This document shows positions 1-6,245 of a stretch of 23,949 bases of DNA, piece by piece (the first letter of the stretch is position 1; the number at the start of each line of letters is the position of its first letter). The stretch lies in IMG/VR virus record IMGVR_UViG_3300025896_001343, positions 1 through 23,949 of that record. One strand, 5' to 3'. Source of the stretch: a virus. The notes below the pieces were generated by a model. It was not told where the DNA came from, did no database searches, and saw only the letters and a list, made by a program, of their open reading frames with translations. Position numbers and translations under genes: made by a program.

Positions 1-234
1 GGACGAGCGTTGCGTCCGAATCAACTTGGGATCACCGCCCATGCCCATGTCTTCCAGATGGACGCCGTGCACAGCGTAGCCGCGTTTCCAGAATTCACAG
101 CCCGGCCAGCGACAGCCGATGCCGTCGCGCACCCGTAACTCAGTCTTGACGTTCTGGATGCCTATGCGTCGAGCATTCCGGCGTCGCTCACGGTACTCGG
201 CTAACGTCTCGCCGTCTTTGAACTTCTCGATCAT
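1..234 (-). CDS. HNH-type nuclease-like protein (3' end cut by window edge)
   Basis: The reading frame starts at ATG 232-234 and is open to base 1, giving 78 residues with no stop. After a basic, helical N-terminus (residues 1-35) it shows C41-x4-C46 in an RWPGC context, then H56 and H59 followed by E-D-M-G-M-G-G-D-P. That pattern resembles phage HNH proteins of the type C-R-W-x-x-C ... H-L-x-x-x-G-M-G-G. It would be a metal-dependent DNA endonuclease or a packaging- or recombination-linked nuclease. The start lies 2 bases from the stop of the upstream gene, so it is the last visible gene of the early operon. Catalytic competence cannot be judged because the C-terminal half of the fold is outside the window. 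Confidence 0.7.
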   Translation of the reverse strand, partial: MIEKFKDGETLAEYRERRRNARRIGIQNVKTELRVRDGIGCRWPGCEFWKRGYAVHGVHLEDMGMGGDPKLIRTQRSS

Positions 235-235
235 G

Positions 236-460
236 CTAGGACTCGCCGCGACATGGACGGCACACCATTTTCATTTCACCGTCGATGCTGCATTCTTTTC
301 CGAACGCCATCGTTCGCTGACACACCGCGCACGTCAACACACGCAATGACTTCGAGAATGGTTTAGAAGACTTAATGGGAGTGGCACGGTTGTCCTGACT
401 GGACGAGTATTTCCCTTGTGCCTCCGCAACTGCTATCTTACGTGCGCGTGATTGACTCAC
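236..460 (-). CDS. Small zinc-ribbon-like protein
   Basis: 74 residues from a GTG start at 458-460. A GGTGA-type ribosome binding site lies a few bases upstream, and no in-frame ATG sits nearby. The N-terminal 40 residues are basic and serine-rich. The C-terminal half has C44-x2-C47 and C67-x2-C70, a four-cysteine zinc ribbon pattern, plus a spare C57. Such proteins in phage recombination operons often bind nucleic acid, but the function here is unknown. A 71-base gap without a recognisable gene separates it from the upstream gene, an unusually wide gap for this operon. Confidence 0.65.
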   Translation of the reverse strand: MSQSRARKIAVAEAQGKYSSSQDNRATPIKSSKPFSKSLRVLTCAVCQRTMAFGKECSIDGEMKMVCRPCRGES

Positions 461-531
461 ATTTCACCATCCCCGTAAGTGATTGAGCGCGTAGGTAACT
501 TAACGCTTGACACGATTTTAACGGCAGAGAT

Positions 532-804
532 TCATTCGCCCACCATGAGCCGATAGGCTCGCCATCCTCGAAACGCATTTCGAGCGAACATTACCGCGTC
601 CTGCTGGAACCGATAGAAGTGTGCGTCTCGCTGTAGATTCCCCAAGGCATCCGGGAGCGTGGCGTACATCATCTGCTCGCGGCAGTAGTTCCCACGTTCA
701 CGGGCATAGCCTTTGGCCGCTGCTGGTGTTGACCGGAACCAGGCGCGGTCACGCTCGGCTTTCTTGTACTCATCGACGCCGATCTCTGCCACGGTGAGTT
801 TCAT
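532..804 (-). CDS. Hypothetical phage protein in recombination operon
   Basis: 90 residues. I chose ATG 802-804 because it overlaps the stop of the YqaJ-like gene as ATGA, the arrangement used throughout this operon; in-frame starts further upstream would run deeper into that gene. The protein is mostly alpha-helical, rich in Arg, Ala and Tyr, with a single cysteine and no motif I recognise. Immediate coupling to the exonuclease and annealing protein suggests a role in early DNA metabolism, but that is inference from position only. Confidence 0.6.
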   Translation of the reverse strand: MKLTVAEIGVDEYKKAERDRAWFRSTPAAAKGYARERGNYCREQMMYATLPDALGNLQRDAHFYRFQQDAVMFARNAFRGWRAYRLMVGE

Positions 805-1502
805 GCGGCCATCCATCCTGCGATCTTCTCGCACTCGGCTTCTACCTCATCCAGAAAGGTTCGCACGTCTTGCGCGTACTGTTCAAGCGCGGCGTCTTCG
901 CGTGTGACCCGGATGGTCACACTTCGTAATGGTTCTGGAAAGTCAGGGTGAAATGAGAAGTAATCACACCAGGCCGCGCCCGTGACGAACAGTTCGTGAC
1001 GAATCTGAGCGAGATATTCAGGCGCGATACAACCCCTAACCAGTCCGACCTCTCCCGCGATCGTTGACTGCGCGGCTCTATGACTAGCGACGGTCGCGAA
1101 GTGCGTCGCCTGCATCGGACACTTCGCCTGCACCAATCCCTCGAAGTCACCGATCATGCCGTCCGGTGAACACCCCACGGGTATCTCGTTATCCAGCACG
1201 AACCCCACCGAGCGCACTAACACGCCGTGGATGTTCTCGTACTGACGGAGCGCCAGTGCTTCGCGCTTGATGCCGTCGAGCATGGCTTTCGACTGATAAC
1301 CGTCTTCGGTCGGCTTGCCGGTTACTCGTTCCAGGACGAGCTGTGTCCGGTAGTTCCGGCGTTCGGCGCGATACTCGCCCTTTTGTGTTTTCCAAAAGGC
1401 ATCGTGTGCTTTGCTCGCGGTGAAGACGCCGGCACGGGATTGACGCCATGCGTCCGAGCGTTGCTCGCAGTTGACGACCGAGAACGGCTTAGAGGACGGC
1501 AT
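801..1502 (-). CDS. YqaJ-family (lambda exonuclease-like) recombination nuclease
   Basis: 233 residues, typical length for viral YqaJ/lambda-Exo proteins. These degrade one strand of duplex DNA 5' to 3' and hand the single strand to an annealing partner. The N-terminus has the family pattern Q-R-S-D-A-W-R...G-x-F-T-A-S (residues 14-30). The PD-(D/E)xK core is visible as S-P-D-G with D114, then V-Q-A-K-C-P with K127. The position normally held by the catalytic Glu (E-x-K) is Gln125 (codon CAG). This is an unusual substitution and might affect metal binding. The gene overlaps the upstream ERF gene by 14 bases and the next gene by ATGA, forming a two-component recombination module. Confidence 0.85.
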   Translation of the reverse strand: MPSSKPFSVVNCEQRSDAWRQSRAGVFTASKAHDAFWKTQKGEYRAERRNYRTQLVLERVTGKPTEDGYQSKAMLDGIKREALALRQYENIHGVLVRSVGFVLDNEIPVGCSPDGMIGDFEGLVQAKCPMQATHFATVASHRAAQSTIAGEVGLVRGCIAPEYLAQIRHELFVTGAAWCDYFSFHPDFPEPLRSVTIRVTREDAALEQYAQDVRTFLDEVEAECEKIAGWMAA

Positions 1503-2187
1503 CTCGCGCCTCCGCGACGGCTTTCAGGTCAACCCATAGCGAGTTCGGGACAGCCGTCCGTAGAGCATTTGTGCCGTTCGACCAGGCGTGACCCAAGTCC
1601 ATCATGCCTACCATCGCCGCCGAGCGCAGCGAGTTCTCGAAATCGCGATAGCCTTCCGGCTTCGGAGTGGTGTCTTCTGGTGGCACGTCTACTGAACCGT
1701 CTGAGTCCGCTCCGCGCTGGATCAGGTTCAACAGGTCAACGGTTGTGTACCGATGCCCGTAAGACATCACCGACCCGCGCCCTTGCGCGTCCGTCTTACC
1801 GCCGCTCATGTCCACGCGAGCTTCGTATTCGGAGAACTTGGAGTGGCCGTCTTTGTGCGCCAGTTCGCCCGTGACCTTCACCATGCCTGGTGCCGGATAC
1901 GTCGTGGCGAAGCTCAGGGTGAATCCGAACTGGCGGCAGATCGGCCCCACGATTTCCTGAATCTCATCGTTCGGTGCGTACGATCCAGTACGCCCGTCTT
2001 TGAACGTGATCGTCTCGTTCTTTTCGATGATCGGGAGCGCCTGTTGCAGCTTTGCGAAGGATTTCTGATACTGCCCCTTAGCCCACTCGATGTAGACCCG
2101 AGAGTTGTACTCGATCAACGCCTTAAGAGACTCAGGCGGTAGACCCTTGGCCTGCTCAATGAGGGCCGTGACGGTAAGAGCTTTCAT
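1489..2187 (-). CDS. erf: ERF-family single-strand DNA annealing protein
   Basis: 232 residues from ATG 2185-2187, which overlaps the upstream stop as ATGA; the longer in-frame extension lies inside the preceding gene. The protein shows the ERF superfamily layout. A helical N-terminus is followed by a segment around residues 60-80 (F-K-D-G-R-T-G-S-Y-A-P-N-D-E-I). Next comes the region G-S-V-M-S-Y-G-H-R-Y-T-T-V-D-L-L-N-L, matching the conserved G-S-x-x-T-Y-x-R-R-Y-x-L block, then an acidic, proline-rich linker and a C-terminal tail. ERF proteins form rings on single-stranded DNA and promote annealing, for example for genome circularisation. Its partner is the YqaJ-like nuclease encoded immediately downstream. 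Confidence 0.88.
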   Translation of the reverse strand: MKALTVTALIEQAKGLPPESLKALIEYNSRVYIEWAKGQYQKSFAKLQQALPIIEKNETITFKDGRTGSYAPNDEIQEIVGPICRQFGFTLSFATTYPAPGMVKVTGELAHKDGHSKFSEYEARVDMSGGKTDAQGRGSVMSYGHRYTTVDLLNLIQRGADSDGSVDVPPEDTTPKPEGYRDFENSLRSAAMVGMMDLGHAWSNGTNALRTAVPNSLWVDLKAVAEARDAVL

Positions 2188-2393
2188 TTCGCACGCTCCG
2201 CTAACATGGCGTCGGCCAGTGCGTAGCACTCTGCCGCGAACAAGGCCGCATTGCCTGCATTAGTGGCGCGGGCCGCGAGTCCTCCCTGTAGCGCCTTCGC
2301 CGCGAAGTAATCGCGGAGCGTCATGCCTTTTTCCGGCACCCACGTCATCTGACCATTCCACGGGAAGGCTGGCGGATTATACGGCTGCTTCAT
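2184..2393 (-). CDS. Small conserved-type phage protein
   Basis: 69 residues from ATG 2391-2393, overlapping the upstream stop as ATGA. It begins M-K-Q-P-Y-N-P-P-A-F-P and continues G-M-T-L-R-D-Y-F-A-A-K-A-L, then an alanine-rich helix ending A-L-A-D-A-M-L-A-E-R. Short proteins with an N-terminal P-A-F-P segment and the phrase G-M-T-L-R-D-Y-F-A-x-x-A-L are common in early operons of proteobacterial phages and prophages. To my knowledge they have no assigned function. Codon use and tight coupling to erf support a real gene. Confidence 0.75.
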   Translation of the reverse strand: MKQPYNPPAFPWNGQMTWVPEKGMTLRDYFAAKALQGGLAARATNAGNAALFAAECYALADAMLAERAK

Positions 2394-2917
2394 TCGCGTT
2401 CTCCAATCGCCACTACTTCACCACGTCCTACACGACTCCGATAGGCCGAGACGATCTTTGAGTCGGCGTCCTGCTGCTGCCGCGCTTTCAACACGATGGC
2501 CTCCAACGCACCTGGCGAGTCCTGATCGATCTCGTAGAACCGAGAGACTTCCGCGCACACGATCCGCGCTTGATGCCGATACCGTTGCCGGCGCATGGCC
2601 GCGAGGACAGCTCGCCTTTCCACTGACAGCCCACGGTGAATCTGGTTGTCGCAGCTCGGCCACATGTCGCCATTCGCGACGGCCAGCACTACGGCCACGC
2701 GCTCGACCACGGCAGCTCTCGCGACTGAGCGTGATCGCTTATGCGCTCCGGCAGCACGATACCGCGCATCGACGCGCATGTCTTTCGCGTCATCCGAGTC
2801 CCATGACGGGAGGGGTTCTGTATGTTGAACTTGTGTCGCTTGGTAGAGATGAAAGGCTGCGAGTTCGAGGTGCTGACTCGCTTCCAGCGCGACTTGGACG
2901 GCAGTTTTATCGATCAA
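2390..2917 (-). CDS. Hypothetical helical protein of early operon
   Basis: About 175 residues if translation begins at TTG 2915-2917, which has a well-spaced AAAGGG ribosome binding site 6 bases upstream. A longer version from ATG 2990-2992 would add 25 residues including a C-x2-C pair; I prefer the TTG because of the binding site, but this is uncertain. The protein is predicted mainly helical and rich in Ala, Arg and Val, with charged stretches. A central segment (W-P-S-C-D-N-Q-I-H-R-G-L-S) might be partly structured. No family recognised. It ends in ATGA overlap with the next gene. Confidence 0.6.
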   Translation of the reverse strand: MIDKTAVQVALEASQHLELAAFHLYQATQVQHTEPLPSWDSDDAKDMRVDARYRAAGAHKRSRSVARAAVVERVAVVLAVANGDMWPSCDNQIHRGLSVERRAVLAAMRRQRYRHQARIVCAEVSRFYEIDQDSPGALEAIVLKARQQQDADSKIVSAYRSRVGRGEVVAIGERE

Positions 2918-2946
2918 CGGTTTCCCTTTCGACAGGAACAGGTTAC

Positions 2947-3057
2947 TCAGTAAATGACGCCCGAAGGTACACCCTTCGCACCGTAGGAGCATTCGGATCG
3001 CGGAGGCATTTTACCGTCGCCCATGCACAAATGAAACGACGGCCCCGGCGCTGCCAC
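2947..3057 (-). CDS. Possible 36-residue cysteine-containing protein
   Basis: A short frame from GTG 3055-3057 to TGA 2947-2949, preceded by AAGG with 6 bases of spacing. The peptide is rich in Gly, Pro and Ser and has two cysteines (residues 11 and 23). Third-codon GC is about 64 percent, slightly above the competing frame through the same DNA. It occupies most of an otherwise empty 195-base gap between the KGG gene and the next operon gene. No homology recognised; it may equally be non-coding leader sequence. Confidence 0.35.
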   Translation of the reverse strand: MAAPGPSFHLCMGDGKMPPRSECSYGAKGVPSGVIY

Positions 3058-3112
3058 AATCCACCTTGCGTCAATGGCGCATGTCGGAACTCATGCGCGG
3101 CGTCGAACTCGT

Positions 3113-3346
3113 TTACGGCTGCGGGTAATGCTTGGAGCGCAGCACCGGCTCGACCGGCACCAGTCGCCCGCGACCACCGCGTGACACGCGACCGCCGATG
3201 CGTCCCGCCTCCGCTGCGGCCTTCGCGTCCCACTGGTGCGCTACGCCCTGCTTGTGCGCGGCCTTGCCACCGAGACTCGCGATCCGCTTTTGCGTTTCTG
3301 GATTCATTGCGGCGAATCCTCGCCTGCTCTTGACGTGCTTAACCAT
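3113..3346 (-). CDS. KGG-repeat (stress-protein-like) small protein
   Basis: 77 residues. The N-terminal half reads R-R-G-F-A-A-M-N-P-E-T-Q-K-R-I-A-S-L-G-G-K-A-A-H, followed by a second G-R-I-G-G unit. This is the hydrophilic KGG/Em-like repeat found in bacterial stress-induced and LEA-type proteins and in some phage early genes. I keep ATG 3344-3346 because it has a GGGGAGA ribosome binding site and preserves the conserved R-G-F-A-A-M block. The alternative ATG at 3305-3307 would remove that block, although it gives a neat ATGA overlap. The chosen start makes a 43-base overlap with the upstream gene. The C-terminus is basic and probably disordered. Role in the phage unknown. Confidence 0.75.
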   Translation of the reverse strand: MVKHVKSRRGFAAMNPETQKRIASLGGKAAHKQGVAHQWDAKAAAEAGRIGGRVSRGGRGRLVPVEPVLRSKHYPQP

Positions 3347-3624
3347 GTGACGCGATCTCCCCGCGACAGTCGCCGCGCTCGTTCGAGTAACGCTTCTCCC
3401 ACCGGACAGATGTCCTCAGTGGCCTTGTGGAATTCAATCGACCGCCAGCCGCACCGACAGAAGCTACGATAGATGCGCTCGATCACGCGGCCTTCCCGAT
3501 CCTTCACTTCCCGATACTTGCTGACCACGACGTGCATCGCTTCCGGTGTCCACCGATCCAGCATGAAGTGATCGTCTTCAGGCTTGGCTTTCGGATGGCG
3601 CAGGATAAGCGGACGATCCGGCAC
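3304..3624 (-). CDS. Hypothetical protein with Cys/His cluster
   Basis: 106 residues from a GTG start (3622-3624) that shares one base with the upstream stop (TAGTG). The middle has C56-x-C58 in an F-C-R-C-G-W context, then H66 and C73, a plausible small zinc site. The rest is charged and has no recognised fold. Position just after a ribbon-helix-helix-like gene behind the early promoter suggests an early regulatory or DNA-handling role, by inference only. Confidence 0.6.
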   Translation of the reverse strand: MPDRPLILRHPKAKPEDDHFMLDRWTPEAMHVVVSKYREVKDREGRVIERIYRSFCRCGWRSIEFHKATEDICPVGEALLERARRLSRGDRVTWLSTSRAGEDSPQ

Positions 3625-3812
3625 TAGAACACCTTATCGCCGTTGCCGTACTTCTCGATGAACTGGTCGAGCAACCAGACAGCGGTGTGGCCTTCGTCTT
3701 TCGCCCGAGCGCGGAACCGTTCCCACGACTGACGATTGATCGACCGATGCGTGTAGGTGACTTTCTCTGGGGTCGGCTTGGATGCCGATTTCTTGCCTTG
3801 CGTTTTCGCCAT
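3624..3812 (-). CDS. Ribbon-helix-helix-like small DNA-binding protein
   Basis: 62 residues. A lysine/serine-rich basic N-terminus (residues 1-18) precedes T-Y-T-H-R-S-I-N-R-Q-S-W-E-R-F and a helix pair ending L-L-D-Q-F-I-E-K-Y. A short beta segment followed by two helices is the Arc/CopG layout, though the sequence match is only suggestive. ATG 3810-3812 lies 6 bases downstream of a -10 element, so the transcript may be leaderless, and no ribosome binding site is visible. As first gene behind the early promoter it is a good candidate for an autoregulator. Confidence 0.6.
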   Translation of the reverse strand: MAKTQGKKSASKPTPEKVTYTHRSINRQSWERFRARAKDEGHTAVWLLDQFIEKYGNGDKVF

Positions 3813-3818
3813 ACGGAG

Positions 3819-3848
3819 ACTGTAGGCGAATTGCCTTTAGCTTGTCAA
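3819..3848 (-). promoter_or_regulatory. Sigma-70-type promoter for the early operon
   Basis: On the minus strand TTGACA (3843-3848) is followed after 18 bases by TACAGT (3819-3824). The -35 element is a perfect consensus match and the -10 matches at 4 of 6 positions. The -10 ends 6 bases before the ATG of the ribbon-helix-helix-like gene, so initiation at the usual distance would give a leaderless mRNA. It sits in the 40-base gap that separates the lysis genes from the recombination genes. Confidence 0.65.
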
Positions 3849-3852
3849 GTGG

Positions 3853-4128
3853 CTATCGCGAGAAGGCTACCGACACTCCGCCCTCAATGGGTTTCTGCCA
3901 GCCGGACTTACCGACGTAGGTGATGACTTCCCACTGATCGTTGAACTTGTGGGCCACGGCGAGATTCAGGCCTGAGCCGGTCTTGACGTTCAGGATCGCC
4001 ATCGTGCGACCCTCTTTGACGCCTTGCAGCGCGGCCTCGACTTGTTCCTTGATCGACAGGTGGACGGACTGCGGGGCAGCAGTCACAACACCCGCGAAGG
4101 TCTGCGGCGTTCCGTTGAGGTTGGACAC
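3853..4128 (-). CDS. Hypothetical protein downstream of holin
   Basis: 91 residues from GTG 4126-4128, just after the holin stop at 4133. The frame is open further upstream, but that extension would lie wholly in the holin gene in another frame and is very Arg/Ser-rich, as expected of a shadow. The protein has a helix around E-Q-V-E-A-A-L-Q-G-V-K-E-G, then alternating strands (A-I-L-N-V-K, L-N-L-A-V-A-H-K, W-E-V-I-T-Y-V-G-K) ending in V-S-V-A-F-S-R. The terminal aromatic-plus-basic strands look like a small beta sandwich or a membrane-strand pattern. It is the last gene before the early promoter. Function unknown; its place suggests lysis or envelope interaction. Confidence 0.55.
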   Translation of the reverse strand: MSNLNGTPQTFAGVVTAAPQSVHLSIKEQVEAALQGVKEGRTMAILNVKTGSGLNLAVAHKFNDQWEVITYVGKSGWQKPIEGGVSVAFSR

Positions 4129-4132
4129 CGCC

Positions 4133-4327
4133 TTAGTAGCCTTTCTTGATCCGGTCGTCGGTATTCTTCTTTTGCACGAACGACCACGCGAGCATCGCGG
4201 CAGCGAACGCACCGCTGACGATCTGAGTCGCCGCGTCGTTGCTGACGGTGATTTCATGCGCGGCGGCGAACGTGACAACCCACCGAACGGCTGAACCGAG
4301 TAGTGCTGATACCAAAGGATTCATCAC
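4133..4327 (-). CDS. Holin-like membrane protein
   Basis: 64 residues with two likely transmembrane segments, about residues 5-24 and 35-51, joined by a short polar turn and ending in a charged tail (K-K-N-T-D-D-R-I-K-K-G-Y). Size, two-helix topology and basic C-terminus are typical of small phage holins, which make the inner-membrane lesion that starts lysis. GTG and ATG start codons are adjacent (4325-4327 and 4322-4324), and AAGGAG lies 8 bases before the GTG and 11 before the ATG. This could be a dual start, but no functional difference is implied. The neighbouring glycoside hydrolase and coiled-coil membrane proteins support a lysis cassette. Confidence 0.7.
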   Translation of the reverse strand: MMNPLVSALLGSAVRWVVTFAAAHEITVSNDAATQIVSGAFAAAMLAWSFVQKKNTDDRIKKGY

Positions 4328-4339
4328 GACTGTCTCTCC

Positions 4340-5770
4340 TTAGCGAAAGTTTCCGACCAGTAAACCCGTCCCACGCGGCGGGGTGCCCTTGCCTCCGGTC
4401 GTGCGATCACCGGAGAACAATGTCCATGTCTCGACTTCACGCGGCGGCGTCGTATCCCACTCGCTCATCGTGAACGCGGCAAAGCGTCCGTCCTTTGTCC
4501 AGTATTCAATACCGCCCCGCGCATGTTCGCGCTGCCATGTCGCCACATCTTCCGGCAGCATGTCGAGAATCTTGGGTAGCTCCGTGAATCCCCACTCGCT
4601 TTCGAGCGGTTGATTCGAGCGCACCGCTGCGCCTTGGAATCGGTTACTGGCTTGCCCGCTGAGCGCATGGGCTGAGTAGAGCGCCGTGAGGTTAGCGGGG
4701 TCGTCCTGCCGTGCGTACGAGTCTTGACCAGGGCCAGCCGGTTCGCCTTCCCAGAACGCTTTTGGGAACGCTCGATAGTTTCCTTCCCAATAGACGATGC
4801 CGTAGGTGTGCTTCATACAGACCATGAACGGATCGCGGGTAACATGCACCGCGCAAATGTCGCCGTGCGTCGATGCCTTGTGGAGACTGTCTGGTTCTTC
4901 GTTCTGGGGAATCGCGCCTTGCGCTGTCAACACGTTCGGGAGAATCGCCTTGACTTCAGCGATCACGCGCCCCATCTGCGCGATCGACTCCGCGCTGTCG
5001 CCACCGTAGCGGTTCAAGGGGAACTCGTTCGTGACTTCCCACAGGGCGATCACGTCCGCGCCGCCTTCGTCTGCGGCGATGCGAGCGCATCGACGATGTA
5101 GCTCGATCTCTCGTTGACCGTCCGGGCAGATGATCTGCATGTCACCGAACGAGATGTGTAGGCGCAACTTCCGAGCCTTGCACGCCCTGAGTAGGGTTCT
5201 CAGCAGGTCGTCGTAATCCGGCCACGCTGCGATGTCTACGCCGTACTTGTCCGTGCGGAGATGGTTGCCGGTGAAGAACCACTTCCTGAATCCGACCGGC
5301 GCGACTTCTCGACCGTCCCAATACTCAGACCAGCCGCCGACCGCGAGGAAGACACGGATGCCCTGATAGCCCGCCACCGCGATTGCGTTGATCTGGCGCT
5401 CAAACTCTTGCGGGTTGTCGCGGAGGATGCGGAGCGCCGGGAACCACGAACAGAACAGCACTCGACGCCATCCCGAATCGTCACGGAACATCTTGTCTTG
5501 AATACGGAGCGGCCCGACAAGTGGCCGGCGTGTGGGTTCGCCAGGTTGCGGTTGCGGAGTCAACCCCAGTTCGTCTTCACACTCGCGGATGTGCTTCGCT
5601 GCCGATGCATCCGGTGACAAGTCCCTTAAATCGAATGCTGTGCGTCCTCTCCAGACGAACGTGTCGGGATCACCCGGATCAGGCCATGCGCGTCCGACCT
5701 TCGCGTAGCGTTGCCGAATCTGTTCGTCAAACTCGCGCCACCATGTACGCTCGTCAGGGTAGGGATACAT
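4340..5770 (-). CDS. TIM-barrel glycoside hydrolase (GH5/GH39-like), lysis region
   Basis: 476 residues from ATG 5768-5770, directly after the upstream TAA and with GAAGGA as binding site. The N-terminal 90 residues look like a separate module. Residues about 95-440 show alternating strand-helix segments of a beta/alpha barrel (I-A-V-A-G-Y-Q-G-I-R-V-F-L, K-L-R-L-H-I-S-F-G-D, V-I-A-L-W-E-V-T-N-E-F). The N-E pair (N248, E249) matches the acid/base glutamate of clan GH-A. E341 or E343 in F-W-E-G-E-P-A-G is the best nucleophile candidate. No signal peptide is seen. It may act on cell-wall, capsule or storage glycan. I see no classic lysozyme or amidase gene in the window, so it may replace or assist an endolysin; alternatively it is a virion glycanase. 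Confidence 0.72.
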   Translation of the reverse strand: MYPYPDERTWWREFDEQIRQRYAKVGRAWPDPGDPDTFVWRGRTAFDLRDLSPDASAAKHIRECEDELGLTPQPQPGEPTRRPLVGPLRIQDKMFRDDSGWRRVLFCSWFPALRILRDNPQEFERQINAIAVAGYQGIRVFLAVGGWSEYWDGREVAPVGFRKWFFTGNHLRTDKYGVDIAAWPDYDDLLRTLLRACKARKLRLHISFGDMQIICPDGQREIELHRRCARIAADEGGADVIALWEVTNEFPLNRYGGDSAESIAQMGRVIAEVKAILPNVLTAQGAIPQNEEPDSLHKASTHGDICAVHVTRDPFMVCMKHTYGIVYWEGNYRAFPKAFWEGEPAGPGQDSYARQDDPANLTALYSAHALSGQASNRFQGAAVRSNQPLESEWGFTELPKILDMLPEDVATWQREHARGGIEYWTKDGRFAAFTMSEWDTTPPREVETWTLFSGDRTTGGKGTPPRGTGLLVGNFR

Positions 5771-6049
5771 TTAGTCCTTCAGGCACTCGCGCCGATCAGC
5801 CAGCGTCTTCGCGTCTTGCACGCACAGTTGCCGCACCACATTCAACAGCTTTTGATTCGCCATGTAGGTTCGCGCCATGAGGTCTTCAGTGCGCTCGGAA
5901 TGCGTCGCCATCGTTTGATGCTGCACTTCGACGGCGTGGAGACGCGCATCGAACTTATCAAACCCTTGCGCGAGGTTGTAGACCAGAAAGCACGCGATCA
6001 CTCCTGGTATACCTACTTTCGCGACGGCGTTCCAGTCGATCCGCATCAC
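5771..6049 (-). CDS. Small membrane-anchored coiled-coil protein
   Basis: 92 residues from GTG 6047-6049, or 91 from the adjacent ATG 6044-6046. One hydrophobic segment (about residues 9-27, V-G-I-P-G-V-I-A-C-F-L-V-Y) is followed by a charged heptad-like helix (F-D-K-F-D-A-R-L-H-A-V-E) and a tail with cysteines at about 76 and 89. A short N-terminal anchor plus coiled coil fits an inner-membrane spanin or a holin accessory, but no family match is certain. It lies directly upstream of the glycoside hydrolase and overlaps the stop of the small frame before it. Confidence 0.62.
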   Translation of the reverse strand: MMRIDWNAVAKVGIPGVIACFLVYNLAQGFDKFDARLHAVEVQHQTMATHSERTEDLMARTYMANQKLLNVVRQLCVQDAKTLADRRECLKD

Positions 6050-6216
6050 GGCTCTTTCGAGAGCGCGAGAATGGATGCGCTCAACTTGCCGAGGTCATGC
6101 GCGAGTTTCTCCGCTATGTGCGCGGCTTTCTTCTCGTCCTTCAGCAGATCGGTCAGGACTTTCTTGAACGTCTCTTGCTGTTCAGCCGAGAACGGCGGGC
6201 AGCAGATACCGAGCAA
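6046..6216 (-). CDS. Small frame with helical C-terminus; start codon unclear
   Basis: A frame ending at TGA 6046-6048, overlapping the next start as GTGATG. It encodes a short Cys-rich hydrophobic stretch (C-C-L-L-G-I-C-C-P-P), then a strongly helical, Lys/Glu-rich segment (F-K-K-V-L-T-D-L-L-K-D-E-K-K). No ATG or GTG exists in frame. The options are TTG 6214-6216 (56 residues, no binding site), AUC at 6235-6237 with AGGTG 5 bases upstream (63 residues), or a -1 frameshift from the preceding gene. Fit to the gap and the coherent amphipathic sequence argue that it is translated. Function unknown; the lysis setting suggests a membrane or spanin-type role. Confidence 0.45.
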   Translation of the reverse strand: MLGICCPPFSAEQQETFKKVLTDLLKDEKKAAHIAEKLAHDLGKLSASILALSKEP

Positions 6217-6245
6217 GCAGCATGTGATGGGATCGATGGCGGCAC

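Noticed and set aside
500-535. Plus-strand TTGACA (507-512) flanked by TTAACG direct repeats (500-505, 518-523), a possible promoter or operator.
   Set aside because: No convincing -10 follows at 16-18 bases and there is no plus-strand gene for it to serve; the repeats are only six bases long.
2943-3233. A 96-codon minus-strand frame overlapping the KGG gene.
   Set aside because: Most of its N-terminal half is an out-of-frame copy of the KGG gene. The competing GTG frame at 2947-3057 has a better ribosome site and slightly better third-position GC.
2458-3333. A 291-codon plus-strand frame.
   Set aside because: It is very Arg/Ser/Pro-rich, lacks a ribosome site and lies antisense to several coupled early genes.
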